Shown: positions 9,781 through 18,796, numbered from the stretch's first letter. The stretch is DNA of 64,000 nucleotides from Mucilaginibacter polytrichastri (GCF_001911425.1 NZ_MPPL01000001.1:4041716-4105715), one strand, 5' to 3'. Made by a program: numbers and translations. The notes: generated from the sequence alone by a model not told the origin.

Positions 9781-11460
9781 TTATTTCAAAGCATTGATTT
9801 GCCGCGTTGTGAGTGTAGCCAGGTGCTCTACCCATTGCGCCGCGATTGCCCGGATATCTTCGCTGGTAATTTCGACATCATATAATTTCTTGTGCCACAC
9901 AGGCCCGTGATGGGAAGGTTTCACCGCAAAGTAATAGTCATCAAAGAAAATATACAAGTCGCCATAAACATCAAAAGCATCGACGCCCGCTTTCTTGAAA
10001 CCCCGGAGAATAATATGTAAGCCGATCTCCGCTACGTTTCCTTTGGTGACCGCTAATTCGATATCGGCAGTAGTATAAAATCCGAACGCTCTGCGGTCTA
10101 TGGAAGATGATGTTTCGTAGGAATCAAACAAGGGGTAAATTTCTTCTTGCATAGCAGGCTGTGCAATTGCTACGATTGTAGGCAAGGTTTCGTTGAATAA
10201 ACGCTGGATCACCGTATTATCCCGTTTCAACTTTAATTCCTCTCCCTTAAAAACACTGGCCGCTTTTTGCAGGAGCGCCAATGGTGGCTGCTCAAAAGTC
10301 TGCCGCAACAAAGCAATGATTTCCTGGTCTTCTTCATCCGGCTCCGTATCGTCCTGTTTGTAGTTGACATATAGCGTGTCTGACCAGGCGGTACCATCTG
10401 ACCAAAGCAGCGATATAAAAATACCTGCAAGTCCTTTTAATGGTGCCATCACCGAAACCTCCGTGATGCTTTTCACAAAATTCAGTGGTGCATCCTTTTC
10501 TGTTTCCAATAGCGAGGTAGGTATGGTCATTAGCCGTATCAGTTCCATCCGCGTTAGGCGATTAAGCATCGGCAAATTGTCCTGATAGGCCGCATAATAC
10601 ATCGGGAAATAAGAACCCATCATCGGCTTGAAGATCCAACTGCCGAATGGTAAGCCTAGATTACGTTCGATCACCTGCTTCGCATGTTGCGCACCGCTCA
10701 CCTTTTGGAAGTCGCCATCAGCTATCAACAGATCGCCATCATAAGCACTCGCTATATCCGAACCCAGTTCTTTCAGTGATATCCGGCTAATCTCCGGATA
10801 AACCCTTACTGTAATTTCGTGCTGGCCTTTGGCATTAACATGCCAGTCACACCCTTCCTGCAACAATCGTCCCTCGTTCTGTGACTCGATAATAAGGTAG
10901 CGGCGGCGCGGTAACAGTTCGTTCTTGCCGAAGTTTCTAAGGCGTTCGACATTACCGAATAAAAAATCCTTAACCACAAAAGTCCATTGATCCCCCCGGG
11001 CGCCAATCCATTCACCCGTAAACATCAGATCAACATCAAGGACAATTAACGTTTCCATACCGGTTTCAATCTCGCGCTCAGCGTTAAGTAAAGCTCTAGC
11101 CGCTTTATCCTCAGCAGCTTTTTTCCAGACCTTGAGTAAAGCATCCGTATAAGTAGCTGCATCTAGATCGACCGCCCGTGCATGCATATTACACAACCAT
11201 ATACCGTTATCAGGCGACGAGCGCTCTTCCGGTGTCATGCTCCCTAAATAGCGGGGCCCACCTACGGCAGCTGCATGAATATGTGCAGCCTGGCCCAGGT
11301 TCATTACTTTGTTAGGATCTGATTGATGCGGGCCAATAGTAATATTGGTACAGCCCGGACTGCTGCATTGATAGGCAACACGCTGCGCCAGTTTTAACTT
11401 TGTTGATTTGCTGAATTCGTCCCTGCTCTTAGCCATAAGAAAGCTAAAATAGGCAGACAT
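9781..11460 (-). CDS. HNH-domain protein, first gene of the putative defence operon
   Basis: A 559-residue protein from ATG 11460; a second ATG at residue 9 (11436) is an equally good start. Residues 25-110 contain CSSPGCTN, AAHIHAAAVGGPRY, DNGIWLC and NMHARAVD: a zinc-linked HNH nuclease domain of a type common in phage-defence genes, with the His, Asn and His of the motif all present. The following 440 residues are unknown, with a VIVLDVDLMFTGEWIG strand region near 140 and mixed helices after that. It is the most upstream gene of the minus-strand run, so the operon promoter should lie in 11461-11600. Confidence 0.8.
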   Translation of the reverse strand: MSAYFSFLMAKSRDEFSKSTKLKLAQRVAYQCSSPGCTNITIGPHQSDPNKVMNLGQAAHIHAAAVGGPRYLGSMTPEERSSPDNGIWLCNMHARAVDLDAATYTDALLKVWKKAAEDKAARALLNAEREIETGMETLIVLDVDLMFTGEWIGARGDQWTFVVKDFLFGNVERLRNFGKNELLPRRRYLIIESQNEGRLLQEGCDWHVNAKGQHEITVRVYPEISRISLKELGSDIASAYDGDLLIADGDFQKVSGAQHAKQVIERNLGLPFGSWIFKPMMGSYFPMYYAAYQDNLPMLNRLTRMELIRLMTIPTSLLETEKDAPLNFVKSITEVSVMAPLKGLAGIFISLLWSDGTAWSDTLYVNYKQDDTEPDEEDQEIIALLRQTFEQPPLALLQKAASVFKGEELKLKRDNTVIQRLFNETLPTIVAIAQPAMQEEIYPLFDSYETSSSIDRRAFGFYTTADIELAVTKGNVAEIGLHIILRGFKKAGVDAFDVYGDLYIFFDDYYFAVKPSHHGPVWHKKLYDVEITSEDIRAIAAQWVEHLATLTTRQINALK

Positions 11461-11911
11461 CCCCGAAAAGAAAACTATTATTTAACAAGTGGCGGCTGAG
11501 AGTTATGAGAAGACCTGGAAAATAAAGCGAGAGTTTTTGACTAAGCAGTACACGACCAGCTGAAATGATATATCGTTAAACGTTGAGCTGTTTACGGTTG
11601 ACTTCACGGATAAAACTTTGGATGTATTTACCTGGCAGATTACCCGGATCACATGCGAGGATGAGACGTCAATGGTATCGTAGGATAAAAGTTCAACACG
11701 TTGACCTCTTTTCGCCAATTCACCATGTGACGGTACTCGACTGTATTCGAGCTTTCACCCCTCTTTAATTTCTGCAATGCGCTTCCAAATTATCCGAAGT
11801 TATTGTCAGAGATTCAGCGCACTTCATCGAATCTTACCGCATGTTGATAAAAGGCTTACTTCAGGGTCGTTTAAAGCCTATAAATTAAGTTTGCTACACC
11901 GAAAGTTATCG
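11461..11911. other. Intergenic stretch between defence operon and LysR gene
   Basis: About 450 bases. The right side should hold the end of the LysR transcript and the left side the promoter of the minus-strand operon, but no clear TAnnTTTG element or terminator was found. The one notable content is the coding-like remnant at 11489-11683. Confidence 0.5.
11489..11683 (+). pseudogene. Possible gene remnant interrupted by TGA
   Basis: From GTG 11489 the plus strand reads VAAESYEKTWKIKREFLTKQ and then, past an in-frame TGA at 11561-11563, continues in the same frame as NVELFTVDFTDKTLDVFTWQ up to TAG 11681. The composition is protein-like on both sides of the stop. No family is recognised. It may be the tail of a gene removed when the operon inserted. 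Confidence 0.35.
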
Positions 11912-12817
11912 CTAAAATTCTAATGAACTTTCAACATGATAATCTTTTGCGTTTTCAACAAGGCTGTTATACAACATGTATGCGGCTTTCTTTCGGTATG
12001 CGCCATTGGGCCAGGTAACTGTACCAAATCTGGTCATTCCATCACCGGTGATCTTAATTACTTTCAATTCGGGATGGTTAAATACCGACGAGCCCATCAG
12101 CACCGTAGCCCAACGACCACTGCCAACCAGTTGTAACAAGGTGTTGATATCATTAACTTCCATCCTGATATCAAGCGGCAATTGGTGCTTTGTCAATATG
12201 CGGTCGAGATAATTCCGGATACTGTATCCGCCGGAAGGTAGCAATAAAGGTATATGCTGTAATTCTTTGATGCCGACCTGCTTTTTACCTGCCATCGGGT
12301 GGCTCTCATGCACTATTAGCGCCATACAAGATGAGAACAACCTCTCTATAACATAGTTGCCATTCTTGTCATCCTGGTAATAGGATAAGATGAAATCAAG
12401 TTTACCTTCGTCCAAGCTGCGCAGCAAATCCTGGGTAGTTCCAAAACCGATCTTTAAATGGATGTCAGGAAACTGTTCGGTGAAATCGAATATAGCTTTG
12501 GTCAGCAGATTAGTTAGTCCGTAGGTTACACCTACCATTAAGGTACCCCTATGCAGGTTCATCAGATCGTTGAGTATTTCTTTGCCATCTTCTGCATCTT
12601 TAACAGTTTTGCGGGCGTACGGCAGAAAAGTTATACCAGCTTCCGTGAGCCTCACCCTTTTTGCAATTCGATCAAACAGCGGCAATTTTAGTTCATCCTC
12701 CAGTTGCTTAATCTGTTGCGACAAAGTGCTTTGAGTAATAAAAAGCCTACCCGCCGCATCGGTGAAGTTTTGCAATTCTGCGGCTTTAATAAAGTATTTC
12801 AGTTGACGAAGTTCCAT
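11912..12817 (-). CDS. LysR-family transcriptional regulator
   Basis: A 301-residue protein with a winged HTH at residues 1-60 (MELRQLKYFIKAAELQNFTD, then TQSTLSQQIKQLEDEL) and a LysR substrate-binding domain at 90-295 (GTLMVGVTYGLTNLL, KLDFILSYY). Usual length for the family. It is divergent from the SRPBCC-like protein and CurA-type reductase genes, with a candidate LysR box between them at 12836-12850, so it probably controls both and itself. The ligand is unknown. Confidence 0.93.
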   Translation of the reverse strand: MELRQLKYFIKAAELQNFTDAAGRLFITQSTLSQQIKQLEDELKLPLFDRIAKRVRLTEAGITFLPYARKTVKDAEDGKEILNDLMNLHRGTLMVGVTYGLTNLLTKAIFDFTEQFPDIHLKIGFGTTQDLLRSLDEGKLDFILSYYQDDKNGNYVIERLFSSCMALIVHESHPMAGKKQVGIKELQHIPLLLPSGGYSIRNYLDRILTKHQLPLDIRMEVNDINTLLQLVGSGRWATVLMGSSVFNHPELKVIKITGDGMTRFGTVTWPNGAYRKKAAYMLYNSLVENAKDYHVESSLEF

Positions 12818-12835
12818 AAAATGAAGATAATAATA

Positions 12836-12850
12836 ATCGGTTTTAACGAT
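12836..12850. promoter_or_regulatory. Candidate LysR-type operator
   Basis: ATCGGTTTTAACGAT is an imperfect palindrome with ATCG/CGAT arms, the right size for a T-N11-A LysR site. It lies between the divergent LysR gene (ATG 12817) and the gene starting at 12926. Only inspection supports it. Confidence 0.45.
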
Positions 12851-12925
12851 GAACTATATCGAAAAAAAGAGTTTAGACGATAATATTAAACGCCCGAACT
12901 TTGATTTATCAAATTAAAACAAGCA

Positions 12926-13477
12926 ATGGAAATTAAACAAACTCCCGAAAATGCACTTTCACACTCTACAGTAAAAGCGATTATCAATGCACCAATTGAA
13001 AAAGTAAATATTGCCGACTGGCTTTTTAACCTCCCCGATGAAGAATATCAAGCTTGCTCTTCCGCTCATATTGCAGCCGGTTTTACCCGGACTTTTGATG
13101 GTACGCCTATGTCTATTAACGTAGAAACAATCGGTACAGCGCTAATTATTCAGCACTACGTGGCTACCGAATATCGACCGGATTATTGCCGTATGTTATC
13201 CGTTTCTGATGCGATTACTACCAATGGCCGCAGCAAAGTACAGGTATTATGGGAACTGAAAGTTACCAAATTGGATGACCATACCTGCGAATACGACAAC
13301 GAGATTCATGCTACGGCAACGCCGGAGTTCTTGGAATATATCAAAACACATAACATATCACTTGCTCAGGCGGCGAACGAACGCCAAATTGCTTCCGATG
13401 CCCATAATCACGAGGAAACACCCCTGTTTGCTAAAAGCATAGAAAAGAAAGCGATGACCGGTAATTATGGTATTTAA
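12926..13477 (+). CDS. Hypothetical protein, probably SRPBCC-like
   Basis: A 183-residue protein with no signal peptide. VKAIINAPIEKVNIADWLFN at the N-terminus and the alternating strands later (VQVLWELKVTKLDDHTCEYD) resemble an SRPBCC (polyketide cyclase/START-like) fold, in which a helix-grip cavity binds a small hydrophobic ligand. It starts 108 bases from the divergent LysR gene and runs directly into the CurA-type reductase gene, whose likely ATG is 13 bases after this stop. The two probably form one operon. The fold is a guess from strand pattern. Confidence 0.7.
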   Translation: MEIKQTPENALSHSTVKAIINAPIEKVNIADWLFNLPDEEYQACSSAHIAAGFTRTFDGTPMSINVETIGTALIIQHYVATEYRPDYCRMLSVSDAITTNGRSKVQVLWELKVTKLDDHTCEYDNEIHATATPEFLEYIKTHNISLAQAANERQIASDAHNHEETPLFAKSIEKKAMTGNYGI

Positions 13478-13490
13478 TCAAAGCAATGAT

Positions 13491-14483
13491 ATGAAAAGCA
13501 AGATAATTAAGCTGGCGCATGCGCCGCATGGGCTCCCCCGGGTAACAGATTTCAAATTAGAAGAAGAGCCGATGGTAGGTGTAGCGGAAAACGAACTATG
13601 GCTTAAGCCGCTTTATTTTTCGGTTGATCCTTATCTGCGAGCCGCAATGGCAGGAGAACACCCGCCGTTGCTTCACCCTGGAGATGTTATTGTTTCGCGT
13701 GCCATAGCTGAGGTGATTGAATCGACGCACAAGGGTTTCAAAATCGGTGATATCGTTACGGGGTATATGGAATGGCGGAACAACATGATCCGGAACACAG
13801 ACGGGCTGAATCTCATTGAGATTAGTGAGTTGCCATTAAGCGCCTACCTTGGCGTCCTGGGTACTACCGGTTTGTCGGCATATTTCGCACTAAAAGAAAT
13901 AGGTAAGCCAAAGCAGGGTGAAACCATCGTGGTATCCGGTGCTGCCGGTGCTGTTGGTAGTATTGCCGGTCAAATAGGAAAACTTCTTGGCTGCAGGGTT
14001 ATTGGTATTGTTGGAAACGATGAGAAGGCAAACTATATTCAATCGGAACTGGGGTTTGACGGGGCGATCAATTATAAAACTACCCCAAATATCGAAGCTG
14101 CAATAATTGGTCTGTGCAAGGACGGCGTTGATGTTTATTTCGACAATGTAGGCGGTGAAATATCCGATGGTGTTATTGCTCGAATGAACAACTACGGACG
14201 TGTAGTGGTTTGCGGATCAATAGCTAATTACAATGATACAGCGATATCAATGGGACCAAGGCTCCTGCCACAAGTTGTATTTAAAAAATTGCTGATACAA
14301 GGGTTTTTAATAGGAGACTATAAAGACCGGTTTGCCGAAGGAAGAGCAGTATTACAACAATGGCTGAAAGATGGCAAAATAAAAAATATGGAAACAATAG
14401 TTAACGACTTTGACAAATTGCCGGAAGCATTTATTGGTTTATTTACCGGGAAGAACGAAGGTAAAATGATTGTGAAAATTTAA
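13491..14483 (+). CDS. NADP-dependent MDR oxidoreductase (CurA/leukotriene B4 12-hydroxydehydrogenase type)
   Basis: A 330-residue medium-chain reductase without structural zinc. The YFSVDPYLRAAM stretch near residue 35 is the signature of the CurA/PTGR family, and VVSGAAGAVGSIAGQIGKLL around 148 is the Rossmann nucleotide-binding loop. DVYFDNVGGE and QGFLIGDY are also typical. Members reduce alpha,beta-unsaturated ketones and aldehydes with NADPH. I chose ATG 13491; an earlier ATG at 13467 overlaps the preceding gene. It is probably co-transcribed with 12926-13477 under the LysR regulator. Confidence 0.92.
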   Translation: MKSKIIKLAHAPHGLPRVTDFKLEEEPMVGVAENELWLKPLYFSVDPYLRAAMAGEHPPLLHPGDVIVSRAIAEVIESTHKGFKIGDIVTGYMEWRNNMIRNTDGLNLIEISELPLSAYLGVLGTTGLSAYFALKEIGKPKQGETIVVSGAAGAVGSIAGQIGKLLGCRVIGIVGNDEKANYIQSELGFDGAINYKTTPNIEAAIIGLCKDGVDVYFDNVGGEISDGVIARMNNYGRVVVCGSIANYNDTAISMGPRLLPQVVFKKLLIQGFLIGDYKDRFAEGRAVLQQWLKDGKIKNMETIVNDFDKLPEAFIGLFTGKNEGKMIVKI

Positions 14484-14579
14484 TCTTAATTGCATTCTGA
14501 CCAATAAAGCATAGCACCAAAGCCAATATGAATCATTAAGAGATTGCCCACTTATGCAGACCATTCAGTAATTTAAAAT

Positions 14580-14622
14580 TATGCGGTAGTGAGACTGCAG
14601 CAACCGCATAAATATTTTTTTG
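14580..14622 (+). terminator. Probable terminator after the MDR oxidoreductase gene
   Basis: TATGCGGT (14580-14587) pairs with ACCGCATA (14603-14610), loop 15 bases, followed by AAATATTTTTTT. It sits between the end of the plus-strand oxidoreductase gene and the end of the minus-strand AraC gene. Confidence 0.5.
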
Positions 14623-14647
14623 CTTTATCGTAGCTGCATCTTCGGAA

Positions 14648-15538
14648 TCAATTCAACAACTGCTTTTTGAATTCAATCGGGCTCAATCCGGCTTCTTTTT
14701 TAAACAATTTTGAAAAGTAAGAGAGGTTATCAAATCCCAGTTGGTATGCTATTTCCGAAATATTTTGATCCTGATTCCGCAGACGATTTTTAGCTTCTTT
14801 TATTAATGACAGATGAATCAATTCGATGGCGGTTTTACCTGTTTCCTGTTTGAGCAGATCACTTAGGTACCGACGTGACATATTTAAGTGTTCAGCAATC
14901 TGTGCGACAGAGGGCAGGCCACTATTTTGCAATGCGCCATCCTGAAAATACCGCGCTAATACTTCATTGAATTTGGAGACGGTTTTTCCCGAGCTGACCG
15001 TACGATTAATAAACTGGCGTTTATAATATCTTAATGCGTATTTAAGAATGGAATCAATATGCGTCAGCATGATGTCCTGGCTGTATTCATCCAGATTATT
15101 GTTGTATTCCGCTTCTATTTTATGATAAAGTTCCCAAATGGTCTGTTCTTCTTTAGGTGAAAGATGCAGGGCTTCGTTAACTTCATAGTCGAAAAAATTA
15201 TATTTCTGAATATCATTGTAAAGGTGGTGCCCAATTAAAAAATCTTCATGTACGCAAATAATGAAGTTATCTTCTTCCAGGTCGAGGTTATTGAACTGCA
15301 TGACCTGGCGGGGTTTAATAAATGATAGGCAACCGTTTCTATGATCATAGGAGGTACGGCCATATAGCATCACGCCGGAAATGAATTTTTTATAAGCGAT
15401 CATGTAACAGTTCGTAGTAAATTCCCGGCCGCCGAACGGACATGTTTTTAGACCAGCCAGCACGGAGATCAGCGGATGCTCAGCTGGCGGCAAGCCACTT
15501 GCCGTCCTAATATCATTGATCGATTCGAAATGAAGCAT
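14648..15538 (-). CDS. AraC-family transcriptional regulator
   Basis: A 296-residue protein from ATG 15538; a TTG six codons upstream gives a longer but less likely form. The C-terminal 100 residues are the AraC double HTH (VAQIAEHLNMSRRYLSDLLK, then ISEIAYQLGFDNLSYFSKLF, ending KKEAGLSPIEFKKQLLN). The N-terminal 170 residues look like a cupin-type sensing domain. It is transcribed after the SDR at 15601-16419, with 62 bases between, and probably regulates it. The signal is unknown. Confidence 0.92.
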   Translation of the reverse strand: MLHFESINDIRTASGLPPAEHPLISVLAGLKTCPFGGREFTTNCYMIAYKKFISGVMLYGRTSYDHRNGCLSFIKPRQVMQFNNLDLEEDNFIICVHEDFLIGHHLYNDIQKYNFFDYEVNEALHLSPKEEQTIWELYHKIEAEYNNNLDEYSQDIMLTHIDSILKYALRYYKRQFINRTVSSGKTVSKFNEVLARYFQDGALQNSGLPSVAQIAEHLNMSRRYLSDLLKQETGKTAIELIHLSLIKEAKNRLRNQDQNISEIAYQLGFDNLSYFSKLFKKEAGLSPIEFKKQLLN

Positions 15539-15600
15539 ATCCAAAGTTAAAGACAATCTGCATCATTAACTGCTGCAGATTGTCATTGTTAATACATTAG

Positions 15601-16419
15601 TTATTCGCCGTGAGCGGCTACAGCAACCTCATTCCAGGCTTTCCATTCAGTTAAGCGATTCTCATACTCTTTTGTAACTAAGGGTAAAGCATCTTTGCCT
15701 AACAGGAAGTGCAGAGGCGGGTTATCACTGTTCACCAGTTTCAGGATCGCTTCTACGGTAGCTTCCGGTTTACCTAAAGAGATTCCCGAAATCGCCGCAT
15801 AAAAACCAGCTTTCAACTCATCATAAGCAGGGATAGCTGTTGCATGTACCGCAGAAGAACCACCGAAGTCGGTTGCATAGGCACCTGGTTCCACAATTGT
15901 CACATGAACACCAAAATCTTTAACTTCCTGTGCCAAGGTTTCGCTCAACCCCTCTACTGCATATTTTGATGCATTGTACAGGCCGATTGTTGGCCAGGTT
16001 ACTAATCCAAGTACGCTAGCTATCTGAATAATGTGACCGCTGTTTTGCGCCCTCATTACCGGTAGTACTGCCTGGGTGAGCCAAAGCAAACCGAAAAAAT
16101 TAGTGTCCATTATACTGCGGGCTTGCTCTTCAGAACTTTCCTCTACAGCACCCATCAGGCCATAACCTGCGTTATTGATCAACACGTCAATTCTGCCGAA
16201 GTGGTCATTTGCCTGTTTAATGGCAGCGGCAGCGGCTCCGCGGTCATTTACGTTTAGTTGCAACGGTAGCAGCCGGTCGCCAAATTTGCTGACCAAATCA
16301 CCTAGAGAATCTGTGTTACGGGCAGTTGCGATCACACTGTGACCTTCATTTAAAAACGCTTCTGCCCAGATCTTTCCGAACCCCCTGGAGGCCCCTGAAA
16401 TGAATATTACTTTTGACAT
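15601..16419 (-). CDS. SDR-family oxidoreductase
   Basis: A 272-residue classical short-chain dehydrogenase. Cofactor loop ISGASRGFGKIWAEA at residues 6-20, NNAG at about 85, catalytic Ser in IASVLG and YNASK (Tyr and Lys) near 155. VEPGAYATDF follows as usual. The substrate is unknown; close relatives act on carbonyl compounds with NADP(H). It lies upstream of the AraC gene 14648-15538 on the same strand, suggesting a regulator-enzyme pair. Confidence 0.93.
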   Translation of the reverse strand: MSKVIFISGASRGFGKIWAEAFLNEGHSVIATARNTDSLGDLVSKFGDRLLPLQLNVNDRGAAAAAIKQANDHFGRIDVLINNAGYGLMGAVEESSEEQARSIMDTNFFGLLWLTQAVLPVMRAQNSGHIIQIASVLGLVTWPTIGLYNASKYAVEGLSETLAQEVKDFGVHVTIVEPGAYATDFGGSSAVHATAIPAYDELKAGFYAAISGISLGKPEATVEAILKLVNSDNPPLHFLLGKDALPLVTKEYENRLTEWKAWNEVAVAAHGE

Positions 16420-16656
16420 TGTATGATTTTTTTTGTTAACCCAAAACTATGGCGCAATTACGGGTGCCTGTTAACACAGAAGTCGGAAAGATTAACACGA
16501 TTGTACGTCAATATTTTTAGGACGATTAGCTGTTTAAATTCAACTAGCACATTACGTTCCTGTCGTTTCGAAATTGCTTAGCCATCTGCCGTAAAACCTA
16601 TTGTATTTATACCGTTGTAAGTCCGTTTGATTAGAATTTCATACAAATTCAAAAAT

Positions 16657-17760
16657 TTATCTTTTTCTTGCCATATGCGGCCAGTGCTCCGTAATCTGAT
16701 TATCGGTAATAATTGCGCAGCGGTCGTAAAGATTGCTTGTGCGGCCAATGTGATAGGGCAATCCGTAAACGGTTTCAGCTATTTGCATTGAATTTATGCC
16801 AGTATCAATCAGTAAGTGCTCCTCGGATTGTGAAATGATCTCTGCTCCGGGAAATTGAATGAATTCTACCCGTTCTGTCTCGGGGCCTTCGGATGAGACC
16901 GCTTTGTAACCTAAATCCAGGCAGGCGTTCCTTGAAGATGGTTTGGAAATAACCCTTGTAACAACTGTTGCCGCATGGTGAAAACCAAGTTCAGGATAAA
17001 ACTCCTGGTAGTGTTTATCCCAGTAAATAAAAGTGCCGGGGCTGCATTCAACATCGCCTTGCTGCGCGTAAAATTGCAGTGTCGGTGTGCTTCCTGCCGC
17101 TAAACGCAAGCTGTCAATTCCACTTTCCATAAGTTCACGATAGAGTTCTCTTACAGCGGTAAAACCCTTCGCTGCCTGCGCTATTCGCGTTTCCTTGTCG
17201 GGATCAGTGATATGACCGTCGTATGCGTGCAATCCTATCACTTTAATATGCAGGAATTGTTTGCAGAAGCTGTAAAGCTGCACACCTTTATCCGGTACGA
17301 TCCCTGTACGGTTCATTCCGACATTGAGATCAATCCAAAGATTAACAGTAACGTTAAATCTTTTGGCCTCATCAGCAATATACTGCGCAGCGATTTGGTT
17401 ATCAACCAGGCATGAAAAGTGTGCATTAGGATAAGTAGTCATCAGATTTATAAAACGCGCAACTTTTGGGCCCACCGGCTGATAAGCCATTAAAATATCC
17501 CTGGCACCAACCAGTGCCAGCATTTCGGCTTCAGCTATAGTTGCGCACTTGAATTTTGTGATACCTGCATCAATGCACAATTGAACAACCTGAGGACATT
17601 TATGCGTTTTCACATGCGGTCGCAGCTGATTTTTATCTTTAAAAATGCTGATCAACCGGCTGATATTGGCCTTAACTTTATCCGGATAAACAGCCAGAAA
17701 AGGTGTATCTGTCTGATCTGCATTTGAAATATAATAAGGATTTGTTGATTTGGTCATCAT
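16657..17760 (-). CDS. Fold-type III PLP enzyme, D-threonine aldolase/DSD1-like
   Basis: A 367-residue protein of the alanine racemase-like barrel type. RPHVKTHKCPQ near residue 48 carries the PLP lysine in the HVKTHK motif of D-threonine aldolase and D-serine dehydratase. The C-terminal metal site is usually His-x-Cys or His-x-Asp in a PNHxC context; here it reads LPYHIGRTSNL, with Gly in the second ligand position, so the metal centre may be altered. Substrate is therefore uncertain (a D-hydroxy amino acid is expected). A 16-bp hairpin separates it from the SDR gene upstream. Confidence 0.85.
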   Translation of the reverse strand: MMTKSTNPYYISNADQTDTPFLAVYPDKVKANISRLISIFKDKNQLRPHVKTHKCPQVVQLCIDAGITKFKCATIAEAEMLALVGARDILMAYQPVGPKVARFINLMTTYPNAHFSCLVDNQIAAQYIADEAKRFNVTVNLWIDLNVGMNRTGIVPDKGVQLYSFCKQFLHIKVIGLHAYDGHITDPDKETRIAQAAKGFTAVRELYRELMESGIDSLRLAAGSTPTLQFYAQQGDVECSPGTFIYWDKHYQEFYPELGFHHAATVVTRVISKPSSRNACLDLGYKAVSSEGPETERVEFIQFPGAEIISQSEEHLLIDTGINSMQIAETVYGLPYHIGRTSNLYDRCAIITDNQITEHWPHMARKR

Positions 17761-17805
17761 ACATTTTTAGTATTGGATAACAATTTCGTTAAATCATTAA
17801 ATGAA

Positions 17806-17848
17806 CTAATCGGATAACTGTTTATAAATTTTACAGTTATCCGATTAG
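17806..17848. repeat. Perfect 16-bp inverted repeat in a gene spacer
   Basis: CTAATCGGATAACTGT (17806-17821) is followed after 11 bases by its exact reverse complement at 17833-17848. It lies in the 140-base spacer between two minus-strand genes. No U-run follows on either strand, so it is not a standard intrinsic terminator; it may be an mRNA-stabilising hairpin, a factor-dependent stop or a protein site. Confidence 0.8.
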
Positions 17849-17900
17849 CTGAGTATTTACCAAGAAGACCTTGATCGCTTCGTAGGGAGCAAATCTTTAA

Positions 17901-18680
17901 TTAACTCCTGCCTGCACTTAATCCGCCGTCAACTGGCAGTATAGCGCCCGTTGTCCATGCAGCAGCATCTGATAATAGATATTTAATTGCGGCGGCGATC
18001 TCATTTGGCTGACCATTACGGCCAAGTGGGTGAATGGCGTTTAAACCCTGGTAAAGTTCAGTGGCCTGATCAGCAGAACCAAGTAAACTTGTTAAAACGT
18101 TAGTTTCAACTACGCCCGGTGCAATAGCATTTACGCGGATCTGAAACTCAGCCAATTCCATCGCTATCTGCTGAGTAAAGGCGTGAAGGCCAGCTTTTGC
18201 CATAGCGTAAGCAGCAGTTGGCGTACCTTTGATGGCATGCTCTGACCAATAAGAACCGATGTTAACGATAGCACCGCCTTTGCCCGCTTCCTTCATTTTG
18301 GCTGCTACTGCTTTGGTGATCATAAAGAAACCTCGGTTGATATCCAGTAAAGCGTCGTACTCTTCAACACTTGAGTCCAAAAATGGCTTTGGCCTAAAAA
18401 TACCGGAAGCGTTTACCAGGTAATTTATCTCATTTATCTTATTCAGTTCCAATATAAATTCGGACACTGAACCCTGATCGGTCAGATCAACTTTTAAACC
18501 GGTTAAATTACCGCCGTTATTTGATAATTCAGTAATCGCGTCTTCGATGCTTTGTTGAGTTTTGCTGGCAACGATAACATTTACGCCTTCTTCCAATAAG
18601 GTTTGAGCTGTTGCTTTGCCCATGCCACTTGTGCCGCCAATAATTAATGCTGTTTTTCCGTTGAATGTGTTTGTTTTCAT
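17901..18680 (-). CDS. SDR-family oxidoreductase
   Basis: A 259-residue classical SDR: IIGGTSGMGKATAQ at 13-26, LVNASGIFRP near 90 (NASG instead of NNAG), catalytic Ser in NIGSYWSEH, YAMAKAG (Tyr, Lys) near 160, and the C-terminal TGAILPVDGGLSAGR. Substrate unknown. It is divergent from the ECF sigma factor gene at 18797, and upstream of the PLP enzyme gene on the same strand, separated from it by a long hairpin. Confidence 0.93.
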   Translation of the reverse strand: MKTNTFNGKTALIIGGTSGMGKATAQTLLEEGVNVIVASKTQQSIEDAITELSNNGGNLTGLKVDLTDQGSVSEFILELNKINEINYLVNASGIFRPKPFLDSSVEEYDALLDINRGFFMITKAVAAKMKEAGKGGAIVNIGSYWSEHAIKGTPTAAYAMAKAGLHAFTQQIAMELAEFQIRVNAIAPGVVETNVLTSLLGSADQATELYQGLNAIHPLGRNGQPNEIAAAIKYLLSDAAAWTTGAILPVDGGLSAGRS

Positions 18681-18727
18681 GGTTCCTATTTTTTAATATT
18701 TATTATTTAGACACGGCCGCAAAAAAG

Positions 18728-18749
18728 TGTGACAAAATAATGTGACAAA
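18728..18749. promoter_or_regulatory. Tandem direct repeat TGTGACAAA upstream of SDR and sigma genes
   Basis: TGTGACAAA occurs at 18728-18736 and again at 18741-18749, 13 bases apart, in the 116-base spacer between the divergent SDR (ATG 18680) and sigma factor (ATG 18797) genes. A roughly one-turn direct repeat in a divergent promoter is a plausible regulator site; the protein is not known. Confidence 0.4.
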
Positions 18750-18796
18750 CAACCAGACCAATTTTGATATTTGTTGCTCCATTAATCATTTTTGCT

